This document shows positions 10,856 to 21,472 of a stretch of DNA of 64,000 nt, piece by piece; positions within the stretch are counted from its first letter, which is position 1, and each line of letters starts with the position of its first letter. The translations under genes and the position numbers were made by a program. The stretch is from Symbiodinium microadriaticum (taxonomy: Eukaryota > Sar > Dinophyceae > Suessiales > Symbiodiniaceae). Below the pieces are notes generated by a model. It was not told where the DNA came from, did not search any database, and saw only the letters and a program-made list of their open reading frames with translations. Where the stretch lies: assembly GCA_001939145.1 (NCBI GenBank), contig LSRX01000312.1:474113-538112 (forward strand), read 5' to 3'.

Positions 10856-11006
10856 ATGGCATGGTAAGGTATGGTATGGTGTGGTATGGTATGGTATTGT
10901 GTGGTCTGGGCTGGTGTGGTGCGGTGTGGTATGGTATGGCATGGTATGGTACGGTATGTATGTATGTCTGTATGTATGTATGTATAACATATGTATATAT
11001 ATATAT

Positions 11007-11054
<48 letters not shown>

Positions 11055-11222
11055 AGATAGATAGATATATAGATAGATTGATAGATAGATAGACAGATAG
11101 ATAGATAGNATATGTATATATATATATATAGATAGATAGATAGATAGGTAGATAGATAGATAGATAGATAGACTATGTATATATGTACATGCATACATAC
11201 ATATATATATATATATATATTT
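10856..11222. repeat. Compound microsatellite (ATGGT, TATG, TA, GATA)
   Basis: ATGGT-type pentamers (10857-10955), then TATG, TA and long GATA runs. A single N at 11109 marks an ambiguous base inside a repeated GATA/TA block. Confidence 0.93.
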
Positions 11223-11439
11223 GTTTACCTCTCCTTCGGTATATACACATAGATGTGCCTGTGTACCGGCTTAAACACCGCAGATTTTGGTGACAGCTCG
11301 TATTATGTATGATAGATGGGTGGATGGACCGATGCCACACGGACGTATGGAGGGTCGGATGCATGCATGGATGGAAGGATGGTCGGTTATATCCGGCAAG
11401 ATCCGGCAATCGTTTCTCCCAGTTCGGGAAGGGGCCCTA

Positions 11440-11595
11440 GAACCCTAAGCAGCTAAACCCTAAACCCCTAAACCTCGAGTGAAACCTCGCTTGTGGGCAT
11501 AGTTCTCCGCCATGCAACAGGGAACCCCCCTAAAGCCTAAACCCTGAACCCAAACCCCTAAACCCGAAAACGCGAGAACCTAAACCCTGGAAGGG
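11440..11595 (-). repeat. CCCTAAA-type tract
   Basis: Scattered CCCTAAA, CCCCTAAA and CCTGAA units in the minus orientation. Confidence 0.75.
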
Positions 11596-11703
11596 GACGA
11601 CGGTGGGCCAACTTTACTTGACTGCCTTCGGCACGGGGCTGGGCATCGGAGCAAGAGCAGCAGATGCAGAAGCAGAGGCCTGAAAGACACGACCTCACTT
11701 CGA

Positions 11704-11812
11704 CTCGCTTCAGGGTTTCGGGTTTTGGGCCTTTAGGGTTTAGGAGTTTAGTGTTTTAGGGGTTTGGGGGTTTAGGGTTTTGGGTTTAAGGTTTTAGCTT
11801 TAGGGTCTAGGT
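11704..11812 (+). repeat. TTTAGGG-type tract
   Basis: Degenerate GTTTAGGG, GTTTAGG and GTTTTAGGGG units in the plus orientation. Confidence 0.8.
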
Positions 11813-12017
11813 CTAGACTCAGCTAGACCATGTGGGCAACGGAGCTTGTTGTGGAGGGGTTTCGGTGTTCGTTTGGAGTCTTTGTCTGTGACGAGCTCAG
11901 GTTTCCAGAGTCGTTGCTGACTCCAAACGCCCGTGGGGCGCAATCATAAGCTTCGAGCCCAGCAACCCCGAAGCCTACCGAAACCGGCTGAATGGCCAAA
12001 TCCTGGGGCACCATGTA

Positions 12018-12114
12018 CTGTACCGATATAGTATATACTTAGGCCCTAACGGGGGTTCCTATGCATGTGCTTTAAGGCGAAGTATATAATATACAGGTAC
12101 ATGAAGCCTTAGGG
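12018..12114. mobile_element. Family 4 MITE-like element
   Basis: Starts TATAGTATATACTTAGGCCC and ends with GTACATGAAGCCTTAGGGT. The central TTTAAGGC with a flanking AGTATATA block is shared with 42.9 kb (TTTAAGGCCAAGGTATA). Confidence 0.55.
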
Positions 12115-12258
12115 TAACACACCCAAGCCCTTATCCTCTAGTACTAGAGTGAGCATAGTTGCACTAGGGTTGCGATGAATCGCTGAACGCCATTAATTAA
12201 GCTACAGTTAGGATTGCTAATAGTTGATCTGGGGAGGCCCTGCTTATTCTACTGAGTC

Positions 12259-12543
12259 CGCAACCCTAAACCCTAAACTTAAACCCTAAACCCCAAACCC
12301 TAAACCCTAAACCCAAATGCCCTCGTCCCCAGAAAGCGCACCTTCGCGCCGCATCCCCCAACTCAAGACGACGTCACTCAAGCCCAAAGCCCCTGAAGCG
12401 CGGTTCAGGGTTTAGGGTTTAATTAGGGTTGAGGGTTTAGGGTTTAATTAGGGTTTAGGGTTCAGGGTGTGATTAGGGTTTGGGGTTTAGGGTTTAACTA
12501 GCGTTTAGGGTTTAGGGCTTAGGGTAAGAGCCCTAAACCCTAT
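12259..12543. repeat. Opposed CCCTAAA and TTTAGGG tracts
   Basis: CCCTAAA units (12262-12313) are followed after about 90 bp by TTTAGGG units spaced by TTAATTAGGG (12409-12523), then CCCTAAA again. The opposed tracts could pair. Confidence 0.85.
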
Positions 12544-12831
12544 AAACCCCATACCAGCATCAACAAGCTCATCGAGAGCCCCATTTGGGGGGGGGGGGTA
12601 ATACTTCGCGTTAAGGGTTTAGGGGTCAGGGTTTGGGGTTTCCCAGCTGATTGGCAGAGTCTGCATCGACCTCATCAACTCTTGGGATGTTAAGCCCCTG
12701 TCTTCCACGCAGTGTGCGCCGAGCAGTCTTCTGTCCAGGTGGCCAGGAACACGAAGATGCCTTGTAAACACCACATCTCAGTCCCCAGCAAGGCCTATAA
12801 ACCCCTAAACCCTAAAACCCTAAGCCGTGAG

Positions 12832-12918
12832 ATAGAATCCGTCTATCCCGGAAGCTCACGGGAGGTGTTTCTGAAGGAGCATCCCGATTTCCAAGAGCTC
12901 CAGGCTAGGACGGCATGG
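12832..12918 (+). CDS. Unassigned exon candidate, EHPDF type
   Basis: Between acceptor GTGAG| and donor ATGG|GTTTT it encodes ESVYPGSSREVFLKEHPDFQ and then ELQARTAW. Codon use is gene-like. A CCCTAAA tract lies just upstream and a TTCAGGG/GTAGGG stretch just downstream, as at the assigned exons. The EHPDF segment resembles EHPEF at 59.0 kb. Family not recognised. Confidence 0.5.
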
Positions 12919-14536
12919 GTTTTTGGTCAGGGGGGGGGGGTCCTTCAGATTTCGGTTCAGGGTGTAGGGATTACGGCTTAGGCTTTGGGGCTTCGAGCTA
13001 GGGTGTGGGGTTTTGGAGAAATGGGGTGCAGGGTTTTGCGTCGAATCTTTGGGAGCATGGCTCGTCTCTGTAAGTCGTGGGTGATCTTCTTCGGATCAGC
13101 TTGGGATCAGCTGCTTCCGGTGGACGATTAGGTGCCAGCCTTGTCCCGTAAACCCTAAACTCTCAACCCTCAAAATTCCAATCCTTAAACCCTAAAGCTA
13201 AAGCCCTAAGAACCTCTCGGCCCGAAACGCTAAGGCCCGAAACCTAAAACCCCTATATAGGGACTGCCCGGGAGGGAGACCCCAAAGCCTCCAACACAGA
13301 TGCGCACAAGCCCAGCATGTCCTAAACCCCCTAAACCCTAAAGCCTGAACCCTAACCGCACGGCCCGGAACGACCAAAAGCCCCTCGAATCCCAAGATAT
13401 ATACAAATCCAGATCGCCCAATACTCCCTAGTTAAACCTTCAATCTTGCACTTCAACATCACGGTTCGTATTAAGAGATGTCTTCTTTAAGGCAGAGACA
13501 TAAGCCGGAGAAGGTAGTGTCCCGAACTTGGGGTAACGGGCTCCCTGAGCATATGCGAGGCAAAGTATGAAGGTGGTTGGCCTTGCAAAGACGCGCACAA
13601 AGTCGCTCCTTCAGTTGCGTGCCTTTGCAAGCAAGGCTTACGGTTCAGGGCCCCTAAACCCTAAAACCCTAAACCCCTAAACCCAAAGCCTCAAAGCCTA
13701 AAGCCTAAAGCCCGTAGGCCCAGGCAGCCCGGTCACAGAGTGGGGGATTGATCTCGTTTTGGATGCAATCGGGCTGATGGTGCGCCCCAAGCCCTGAACC
13801 CTTAACCCCACACCCCTAAGCTCTGAACGATAGACCCTGCACCCTACGCCCTAACCCTAAACCCCAAACCCTGAACCCTAAACCCTAAACCCGAAGAGAG
13901 AGGCGGCCTGAAACAGCCCTGAACTCACTCTAAAGCCCGAGAGTCAAATCCGGATGGTAGGGCCACGGAAGTCCACTACTGAAGAAACTTCCTCGGTAGC
14001 ACTAGGGAGACAGACCCCTTTAAGGGGACGCTTCTTAACCCTACTTATGGCTCTCTCAAAAGGGACCTTATTGCGAGGGTCCATACCCCCAAGACTGTGG
14101 GATGGAGGGCTGTGGTTTTGCCGGGCACAGGTCTCCCTCGGATTTAGGATATCAGGGGCGCTGTCAAGTTCAGGCCTAGCCTTTGGGGATTCATCTAAAG
14201 CCTTTAAAGCTCTAAGGCCCCAGAGCTGCTCTAAACCCTGAAGTCAATCATTTCCGAACCCTGCACCCTGCATTGTTAGGTTTTAAGGCCTCAGGCCCCT
14301 GGGGCTTTGGGTACCGGATACCCGGTCCTTAAGGGGAAGTGCTCCAAAGAAATCCACGTGTCAACTCGGAAGTTAGGGAGTAGGGGCTGGGCAGGTAGCC
14401 TTTGGCCTTCTTGGGTTGGTACAGCCATAGTTTCAAAGGTTAACCCCCTCTTAACTGAGATTGCGTACCAGCATCTGAGGCCAAAGACGGGTTGGTGCAT
14501 TGTACTTCTGGGCTCGAGTTAATACGGGCGCCTTGC

Positions 14537-14615
14537 TAATTGCCTATACTACTGTGGGGTTCCTTTTTATATTGTTGTATAACTGTATAGTATACCCCAA
14601 AACCCTATTCGATTT
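14537..14615. mobile_element. Partial family 3 element
   Basis: Carries GCCTATACTACTGTGGGGTTCC and TATACCCCAAAACCCTATTC blocks of family 3, but the outer ends are degraded. Confidence 0.5.
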
Positions 14616-14981
14616 ACTAACCCCGTTTGTCGATGCCGCAATCAGAGCCCCTGAAGCCTCATCTAAGCTCCCAGATCCCAAAGCTCGAAACCTTGAAATC
14701 CGAAGTCCTAAACCACTGAACCCGTCAACCCCAATATCCGCGACTTTGAAAACTCCCTATAAGCACCCCAGACCGCCGACGCTAAGGTCAAACACACATT
14801 CCACCTAAACCTGAACCCTAAAACACGTAGGGTTTAGGGTTTTTATGTAGGAACCTGATTCAGAAACTCTAGATCTTTATTGCGGTCCTTTATATGAATC
14901 CTTCTATTTTGGGGTTCTAGGGCCAGGGTCTCTTACCCAGGTTCCTACACCCCAAACCCTAAACCCTAAACCTTCAACCCT

Positions 14982-15062
14982 ACCTGGACCCAAAAAGTAT
15001 GTAGAATAATAGCCTTTTATGGGTTTTGGGCCATTATTTTACATACTTTGGGGGGTTCAGGT
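14982..15062. mobile_element. Family 6 MITE-like hairpin
   Basis: About 80 bp with long terminal inverted repeats: ACCTGGACCC..AAAGTATGTA at the left, and TACATACTTTGGGGGGTTCAG followed by GT at the right; the AATAATAG and CCATTATT blocks extend the pairing. Confidence 0.75.
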
Positions 15063-15101
15063 AAACCCTAAACCCAAACTCCTAAGCCCGCATCTTTGCA
15101 G

Positions 15102-15177
15102 GAAGTTTAAAGCCAGCGCAGCTACTGTGCCCTCACCGACTCCGGAAGCAACAGTGGAAGGCGAGAGCACTAAATAG
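15102..15177 (+). CDS. Unassigned terminal exon candidate
   Basis: After TTTGCAG| the frame reads KFKASAATVPSPTPEATVEG and then ESTK before TAG. The CCCTAAA tract upstream (15065-15073) matches the setting of assigned exons. No family recognised. Confidence 0.3.
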
Positions 15178-15821
15178 TGAGATAGAGGTTGCGTCCTTGG
15201 GTTTGGGTGGTCAGGTTTTGAGATTTCCCGGGGAGTCGCTATGTAATCATATGCGATCAGTTATACTCCTAAACCCTCTGGTAATTCTAGCTCCACACTC
15301 CTCCTCAGCACGCCAGAAGCCGGAAGAAGCACACAGGCAGGGCCGAAGAGCTGGAGGCCACATTCACGACACGTAATCTCCCTGCCCCCACCGAAAACTC
15401 CATGAAGAGTAGCTGTTTGCCTGCATCCCTGAGCGTCTAATGCCCCAAACACTGGAAACTGTAAGCATGAACCCCTGTAAGACGGTTTCGGAAATCCTAA
15501 AACTCTCGACGCTACCAGAGCCCGAGCACCCCTAAACCCTAGATCCCCGAAAGCCAAACCGCTCAATCATGAATTCCATGTACTCCAGGCCGTGAAGTTC
15601 GCCCCTAAACCCCAAGCCCTCTAAACCCTGAAAACCCCTATGCGTCCTAGTGTAGCTCTGGATAAGCGGGGTGCTATCACTTACCCCAAACCCTGCATCC
15701 TGGACCCCTGAAACCTTAACCCTGCACCCCAAGACCCGAATCCCGAACACACCCTGAAACTGTAGAACCTGAAACCCTGAACCCCCCTCCAAGCCTGAAC
15801 CCATATAAATCCAAAAGCCTT

Positions 15822-16024
15822 CAGGTACCCCTTTACAGCAACCCTTTGGGTACCCCTTTAAAGGAACCCTGAAGGCACTCCTTTAAAGGAACCTTGAAGG
15901 CACCCCTTAAAGGCAGCCCTTTAAGCACCCCTTTAAAGGAACCCTGAAGGCACCCCTTTTAAAGGAACCCTTAAGGCACACCTTTAATTTAACGGAACCC
16001 TTAAGGTACCCCTGTAACGGACCC
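15822..16024. repeat. Tandem repeat, about 26-30 bp unit, seven or so copies
   Basis: Repeated CCCCTTTAAAGGAACCCTGAAGG-type units (here broken as CCCCTTTAAAGG and AACCCTGAAGGCA) with drift to AACCCTTAAGGTA. Confidence 0.85.
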
Positions 16025-16136
16025 CTCTAAACCCTAAACCCATCGAGTCCCAAAGCCGTTGCCCAGAGTCCATGGAGTCGCCAGTCGCTGCGTCAGCTGC
16101 AGCCTGAACTCCTCATGTTGAGAGTCGGTTTCGGGT

Positions 16137-16395
16137 ATGGGGTTTAGGGTATAGGGTTTTATAGGGTGTGTGGGGTTTAGGGTTCAGGGTTTAGGGTATA
16201 GGGTTTAGGGTTTAGGGGTGTGGGGTTTAGGGTTTAGCCTGGGGGTAGAGTAGGTAACCTACTTAGGGTTGGGGTTCAGGATTTTTTTCTCTAGGGGTTA
16301 CGGGTTTTAGGGTTTAGGCTAGGGCTTGGGGCTTGGCTGAAGGGATTCAGGGCTTAGTGCATTGCAGTCCCTGCTCAAAAAAAGGGTTTAGGGTA
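16137..16395 (+). repeat. TTTAGGG tract and dispersed 58-bp repeat
   Basis: TTTAGGG-type units (16139-16230) then a segment at 16327-16385 (GGCTTGGCTGAAGGGATTCA onward) that recurs at 43457-43515 with few differences. Confidence 0.8.
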
Positions 16396-16895
16396 GGAGT
16401 GCAGTTGGTAACCTTTCAGGCCCTAGGTGAAGCAAGACACTGCTTGAAACGGAGGGACTGAGGGCTCTCAGTTGTGTAGCGAAATACCAGGCCCCGGAGT
16501 TGAATTGATGGGGGCAGGGATGAGGGGGTAAGGGTTTAGTTAGGATTTGGGGTTTAAGGGTTTAGAGTTGAGGGCTTTAGGGCTTATGAGGGTTTCAGTA
16601 GGTTTCAGGTTCAGGGTTCATGGAGCTGGAGAGGTCTTGGGGTTCTGAGTGACCCTCCTAGCACCCTCAAATAGGAGCATATGGTCCCATGCAATTGGGT
16701 ATCTAGGACCTAAACGAGGGTCAATGTGTAGGCTTAATCTTGGATGCGTTCTGCTGTGGAAGCCTGATCATGTGTGTTCCTTTAGGACAACTACGCGAGG
16801 GATCATGTAACAGTTGCAGGCATCTCCAGACTACTCGCTGGAGAAACCAAACCCGGACCTTTCACCCTTGACCCCCAAACTGGACGAATGAGCAG

Positions 16896-16950
16896 GATAT
16901 ATATATATATATATATATATACATACATATGGCATTTATATTTATATGTA
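16896..16950. repeat. TA microsatellite
   Basis: AT dinucleotide run followed by CATATA words. Confidence 0.9.
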
Positions 16951-17676
16951 TCTATTTATCTACTTGTCACTGTTTCTTTTATCCATATACATGATTAGAA
17001 ATATGTATGAGCGATGGCTATTGTTTGTGTCAATACTACACTCCTTTGAAATGAGATACCTCCTTGCTGTATTTTGTTTGCCGGAGCTCGCTCTAAGAGG
17101 GAGGGTTTAGGGTAACGAGATCAAGTGTACGCCATGCCTTAGTGGAATGGAATGGGGTTTAGGGTTTCGGGCCTAGGGTTTTGTGTTTGGGGTTTAGGGT
17201 TTAGGCTTTAGTGGAATGGTATAGAATGACGCAGACACCAGGCACAGCATATGTACAATTCCAGAAGTTGTAGTAATTGCAGCACGAAGAATCCTAAACC
17301 CTAAACCCCAAAGGCCCATGATCCTCAATGACTCGAATCGCCTGCAATTCCGAGGCAGACAGAGCTGGAGGCAATTGCCGGATCTTCACCTACTGGGAAT
17401 ACGAGGCAGATCGCATTTTGAGGCTACATGCAGATCTCACTTGGCATTCCACTTTCGTAGTGGCCATGGGGTTCAGGTCTACAGACTCACGATCAGAATT
17501 CAAGTAAACCCTAAAACCCTATCAGTTTCGTCCTACAGTCGGTCGGGAAGGCGCACGAAGACCGGCTCAGCCCCCAAACCACACAAGCCGCACTAGACCC
17601 CACACCATACACGTAGTTTCCGTTGTAGTTCTATTTTTCAGGGGTTAGGGTTTGTGTAGGGTTACACAATACCTGT

Positions 17677-17784
17677 AATATAGGGGCGTTAATAATTACA
17701 TATACACATTTTGCGGGTTCCTTATAATAATTATAGGACAATATACACCAGAACCTTATTTTGATTATAAAGACCCCTACATTA
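17677..17784. mobile_element. Family 3 MITE-like element
   Basis: TAATATAGGGGCGTTAATAA at the left and AAAGACCCCTACATTA at the right are complementary with few mismatches. Interior GGGTTCCTTATAATAATTAT and ACCAGAACCTTATTTTGATT match the family. Confidence 0.7.
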
Positions 17785-17989
17785 GTCGCCGTTGTCGTTC
17801 AATCTTTAGGGTTTACGCTTTAGTTTTTAACCAATGATACATGTACGTTCTTATGAGGTAAATAACCCCGAAAAGAACCACAATGGAGACTATAGGTAGC
17901 ACATGTATATACAGTATACAGTATACATGCCATCGCCTGTATCGTTTCACAAATGCTTCCAAATCGGCGCATGGCACGAGCCTACCCCA

Positions 17990-18128
17990 AGCCCCAAACC
18001 CTAAACCCCAATAAACCCAGAGCCCCAAACCCTAAACCCCAATAAACCCAGAGCCCCAAACCCTAAACCCCAATAAACCCAGAGCTCCAAATCCTAAACC
18101 CCTATAAACCCAGAGCCCCAAACCCTAT
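17990..18128. repeat. 31-bp tandem repeat, about 4.5 copies
   Basis: Unit AGCCCCAAACCCTAAACCCC then AATAAACCCAG. Four near-perfect copies, evidently grown from a CCCTAAA tract. Confidence 0.92.
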
Positions 18129-18264
18129 AGTCCCTAAACCTACGTCCTAGCCCTACACCCAAATCCCGGCCCTAAGTCCCATTTGAGCCCTACCTGTGGC
18201 CCAATATAGAAGCCGTAATAAGGACACCCGAAGAGGTTGTAGGGTCTCTCGGCTACGGGTAATG

Positions 18265-18515
18265 CCTAAATCCCCTAAACCCTGTAAACCCTAAACCCTC
18301 AAGTCTCTAAACCCGAAACCCTAAACCCCCTCAGCCCGAAAGTGCAAACCCCAAACCAATATAAACCCTAAGCCCCGAAACTCAACCCTATAAACCCTAA
18401 ACCCCTAAACCCTCAAGTTTCTAAACCCTAAACCCCGAAAATCTCTAAATCCCCCTAAACCCTAAGCCCTAAGCCCTAAAAACCCTAAACCCAAAAAACC
18501 CTAAAAACCTTAAAC
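18265..18515 (-). repeat. CCCTAAA-type tract
   Basis: Dense CCCTAAA and CCCCTAAA units with CAAGTCTCTAAACCC variants repeated twice. Confidence 0.85.
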
Positions 18516-19717
18516 CGGAAGTCTTGAGGGGCTCGGTCCTCTTTACTTGCGGCTCAACGTCGAGTCCTGGCGGCGCCATGCACGGTCCCTCGGAGAACCT
18601 GTGTCCCTCGGCTTAGGGTTTATAGGGTTTAGGGATTGGATGGGGAGTTTCGGGGTTGCGGGGTTTAGGGGAAAAAACGGTTCTAGAAGTGTTCCATAAG
18701 GGATCTATCAGGGTTACATAACGGTTACATATGGTTCAGGGTTTTGATTTTGGATTCAGGCCCCATTTCCTTGTTGAAGGGTTGCAACAACCTGACAAGG
18801 AAGGGATGGGATCCGACGATTCTGGATTGTTGTGCACATCTGATTATATGAGGCGTCAGAACCTACTACGGGCTTAACCATTTCGGGGTACGAAGGTTTA
18901 GGGCGTAAGATTTCCTGGCTCCGTAGGCTGCGAGATTGTCGGTTTCCAGATGTACCGTGGAGACCTAAACCTCAACCCAGTTAGACTCGAAACCGTCTAT
19001 GATGGCGACTCAGTGATGTACGGTGCAGAGTTTAGGATTACGCTTTGAGCTTTAGACCAAAGTTTAGGGTTCAGGGTTAAATGAGACAGTCAAAGAAACC
19101 GTTCCGCGATGTATCTCGGTGAGGATCGTGACTACGGCCAATGCTGCTGGGCTGGAGAATCTGGTGGTGTGAGTGTGCAGGTAGTTGAGGGGTCGGCATA
19201 AGTAGTATTAATATACGACTCCCTTTTCTGTACCCTCCAGGAGTATCAACCATCTACCCCAAGACCCTATTCCAAATATCAAGGGCCCTGTCCGAACCCG
19301 GTTCAAACAGCCGCTAACGTGCTAAACCCCACACCCAAAAACTGAAAGCTGCAAAGCCACAAACCTCATACAAGCTTGCCATGTTCAGGTGGTTGTCCGA
19401 GGAACGCTAAACCTTGGAAATTAGCGCTTATCTCTATGACCGTTCCAATTCGGATCAGCTGTTGAGCTGACGAAACATTGGCTGTGAAGTTAACTTTGCC
19501 GGGGATCAGATCTCGCTAGCGTGATTATTCGGCAGGCTGGCGCAATCGCAGCGGTACAAGGGCAGGTCAAAGTTGCTGATGCTTTAGTCGCTTTGGTCGT
19601 CCAGTGTACAGCTCGGGGCAAAGAGACTTGCTATCACAGCGCACCTTCTGGGGCTTGAGGTGTTGAGTTTCGGTTGCCCCTACCCCCGACAGCCTTCCTA
19701 AATCTTATAGACACCGA

Positions 19718-20012
19718 TGGACCCCTAAACCCTAAACCTCTAAACCCTCGACTTCACGTCCCAAACCCTAGACCCCCTAAACCCCCGAGCCGTGCCACTG
19801 TTTTCCGATCCCCAGCTTTGGACTTCGAGCCCTAACCGAGGTCAGAGAGCATGAGACTTGGCCTGTCTTCATAGGGTTGCGGGTTTAGGGGTGTAGGGGT
19901 TTAGGGATTTAGGCTTAAGGGTTTAAGGGTTTAGGGGTTTAGGGTTTAGGGGTTTAGGGGTTTTAGCGTTTAGGGGTTTAGGGATTTAGGGTTCAGGGTT
20001 TAGGGTTTATGG
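19718..20012. repeat. Opposed CCCTAAA then TTTAGGG tracts
   Basis: CCCTAAACCTCTAAACCC-type units at 19720-19785, then a TTTAGGG-type tract at 19873-20010. Confidence 0.85.
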
Positions 20013-20287
20013 AAGATACTCCGAAGGCTCTTCTGGGTAGCTCTCTACATTAGGGTCCTCTTTGGGGTGATTCAAAGGGTGCCGCACTCTTCCGCGGACC
20101 TGAGCCCAGGTAGGGTTTCTGAAGGGTCCGCAAAACAGACTCGGGTATAGGGTTCAGGGATAAGGTAGCTTTCTAAAGCGGAGCATGCGGTTGAAGGATT
20201 CAGCGGTGTGGGGTTTAAGGCTTCCTTCCAAAGGCTTCTATCGGGGTTTCTACAAGAGTTCCACAGGGTTGAAGGCTTTTTAAGGTG

Positions 20288-20403
20288 TACCCAGAGAGCA
20301 CCATACCCCTTAATTAAGGAATATACCTTAAACTATAGGGGCCTAAATCATAATATGATTTAAGGTGTATTCCTTAATTGAGGGGTATTGGGCTCTCTGG
20401 GTA
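20288..20403. mobile_element. Family 2 MITE-like element, copy 1
   Basis: 116 bp bounded by TACCCAGAGAGC and GCTCTCTGGGTA, followed inward by CCTTAATTAAGGAATA / TATTCCTTAATTGAGGGGTA. A copy lies at 40589-40681. Confidence 0.85.
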
Positions 20404-21169
20404 GGGGTGTAAGGAGCTAGGGCCCCGGGGTGCGAAAGGAGCTCACAGAAGGGGCTTCGGTTCTGATCGCTAGAACCCCACATATATCGGAGTCTAATCC
20501 TACCAATACTGGGATCTAAACCTAAACCCTAAGCCGAAATCCGAGGTTCGTAAACCTTGATCTGTAAAGCCTGAACCGAACCCTAGGCGCGTTTATCGCT
20601 TGTGCCTCAGTGCCCCAAGCAATTAACTGTTTAGGCTCAAGCGTTTAGGGGCTTAACTGTTGAACCCGAATTTTGCAGTGGCTTTATCGAAGGGCTCGAG
20701 GTGGTGTTGCTTGGTCTTACTGCAGGTTCAGATCTGTGGACAACCGGAAACGCTCCATGTTGCCTTCGTTCTAGTCAGGAGTCTTTTCTGTCGGCAGACA
20801 TACTCACGAGTGGAGATTCGCAATAAACATACCAGGTTCACGGTTTAGGGCTTGCACCACAGGGTAGTGTGAAAGAGAATCCGAGAGACATTGGAATTGG
20901 CACAGCGCGGGAAGCTCAAATATGATCTTAGAAAATCTTGTTGTCCTCACCCCAAATTGCTTGAAATGGTTTCCGAGTTTTTTCAACTTTTTATGAGGGC
21001 CGCTTTAGGAGTTTATGGAATTATGTTTTCACGCTTTGTGTGTGGTGGTGGTTGCTCCAACCACCGATCCTTGCAATAGGCACAAAACTTCAAGACAGGC
21101 TCCTTTCTTGCTCGGGTCTCCTGACGAGGAATTACGTGCATTCCCAATTGTGCAGGAGACAGAAGCTAC

Positions 21170-21310
21170 ATAACCCCTAAACCCTACACCCCAAACCCTA
21201 AACCCTAACCCTAAATGTGCCCATGCCGCGAACCCGATCCCAAACCCCTCGCAACTCAAGGCAAACGGGCCTTCAACAAATTTCAACCCATTAAGGGTTT
21301 AGGGTTTAGG
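21170..21310. repeat. CCCTAAA units then TTTAGGG units
   Basis: CCCTAAA-type tract (21174-21215) followed by GGGTTTAGGGTTTAGG (21294-21309), just upstream of copy C exon C1. Confidence 0.7.
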
Positions 21311-21427
21311 ATGCGATATATTTCTTTACGTTTTGCAAGAGGGTTCCTTGAAGGGTATGATGCGGTACTATACTGGTACTATCAAGGTTTCTTGCGTGTG
21401 ATCAAAACCGTGTAGCGGGCAGCGCAG

Positions 21428-21472
21428 GTCCCGGACGTGCCGGAGGAGTTCTTCCGGCTTCCCTATCCTGAG
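21428..21472 (+). CDS. Copy C exon C1
   Basis: Encodes VPDVPEEFFRLPYPE. Acceptor GCAG|GTCCC, donor TGAG|GCGCC (GC type). A TTCAGGGTTTAGGG run follows about 12 bp after the donor. Confidence 0.72.

Larger units (their letters stand above)
12985..15101. other. Non-coding stretch rich in CCCTAAA-type units
   Basis: Degenerate telomere-type tracts around 13148-13200, 13320-13370, 13645-13715 and 13790-13892, plus inverted-repeat elements at about 14537-14615 and 14982-15062. No supported exon. Confidence 0.5.
15178..21427. other. Gene-poor stretch between copies A and C
   Basis: No exon is supported. It contains the 15.8 kb tandem repeat, telomere-type tracts in both orientations (16.1-16.4, 17.1-17.2, 18.0-18.5, 19.7-20.0 kb), TA runs (16896-16920) and inverted-repeat elements at 17.7 and 20.3 kb. 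The short open frames seen on both strands look like chance. Confidence 0.5.

Noticed and set aside
17990-18128. CRISPR-like regular repeats
   Set aside because: Units are directly abutting with no unique spacers; an ordinary minisatellite derived from CCCTAAA.
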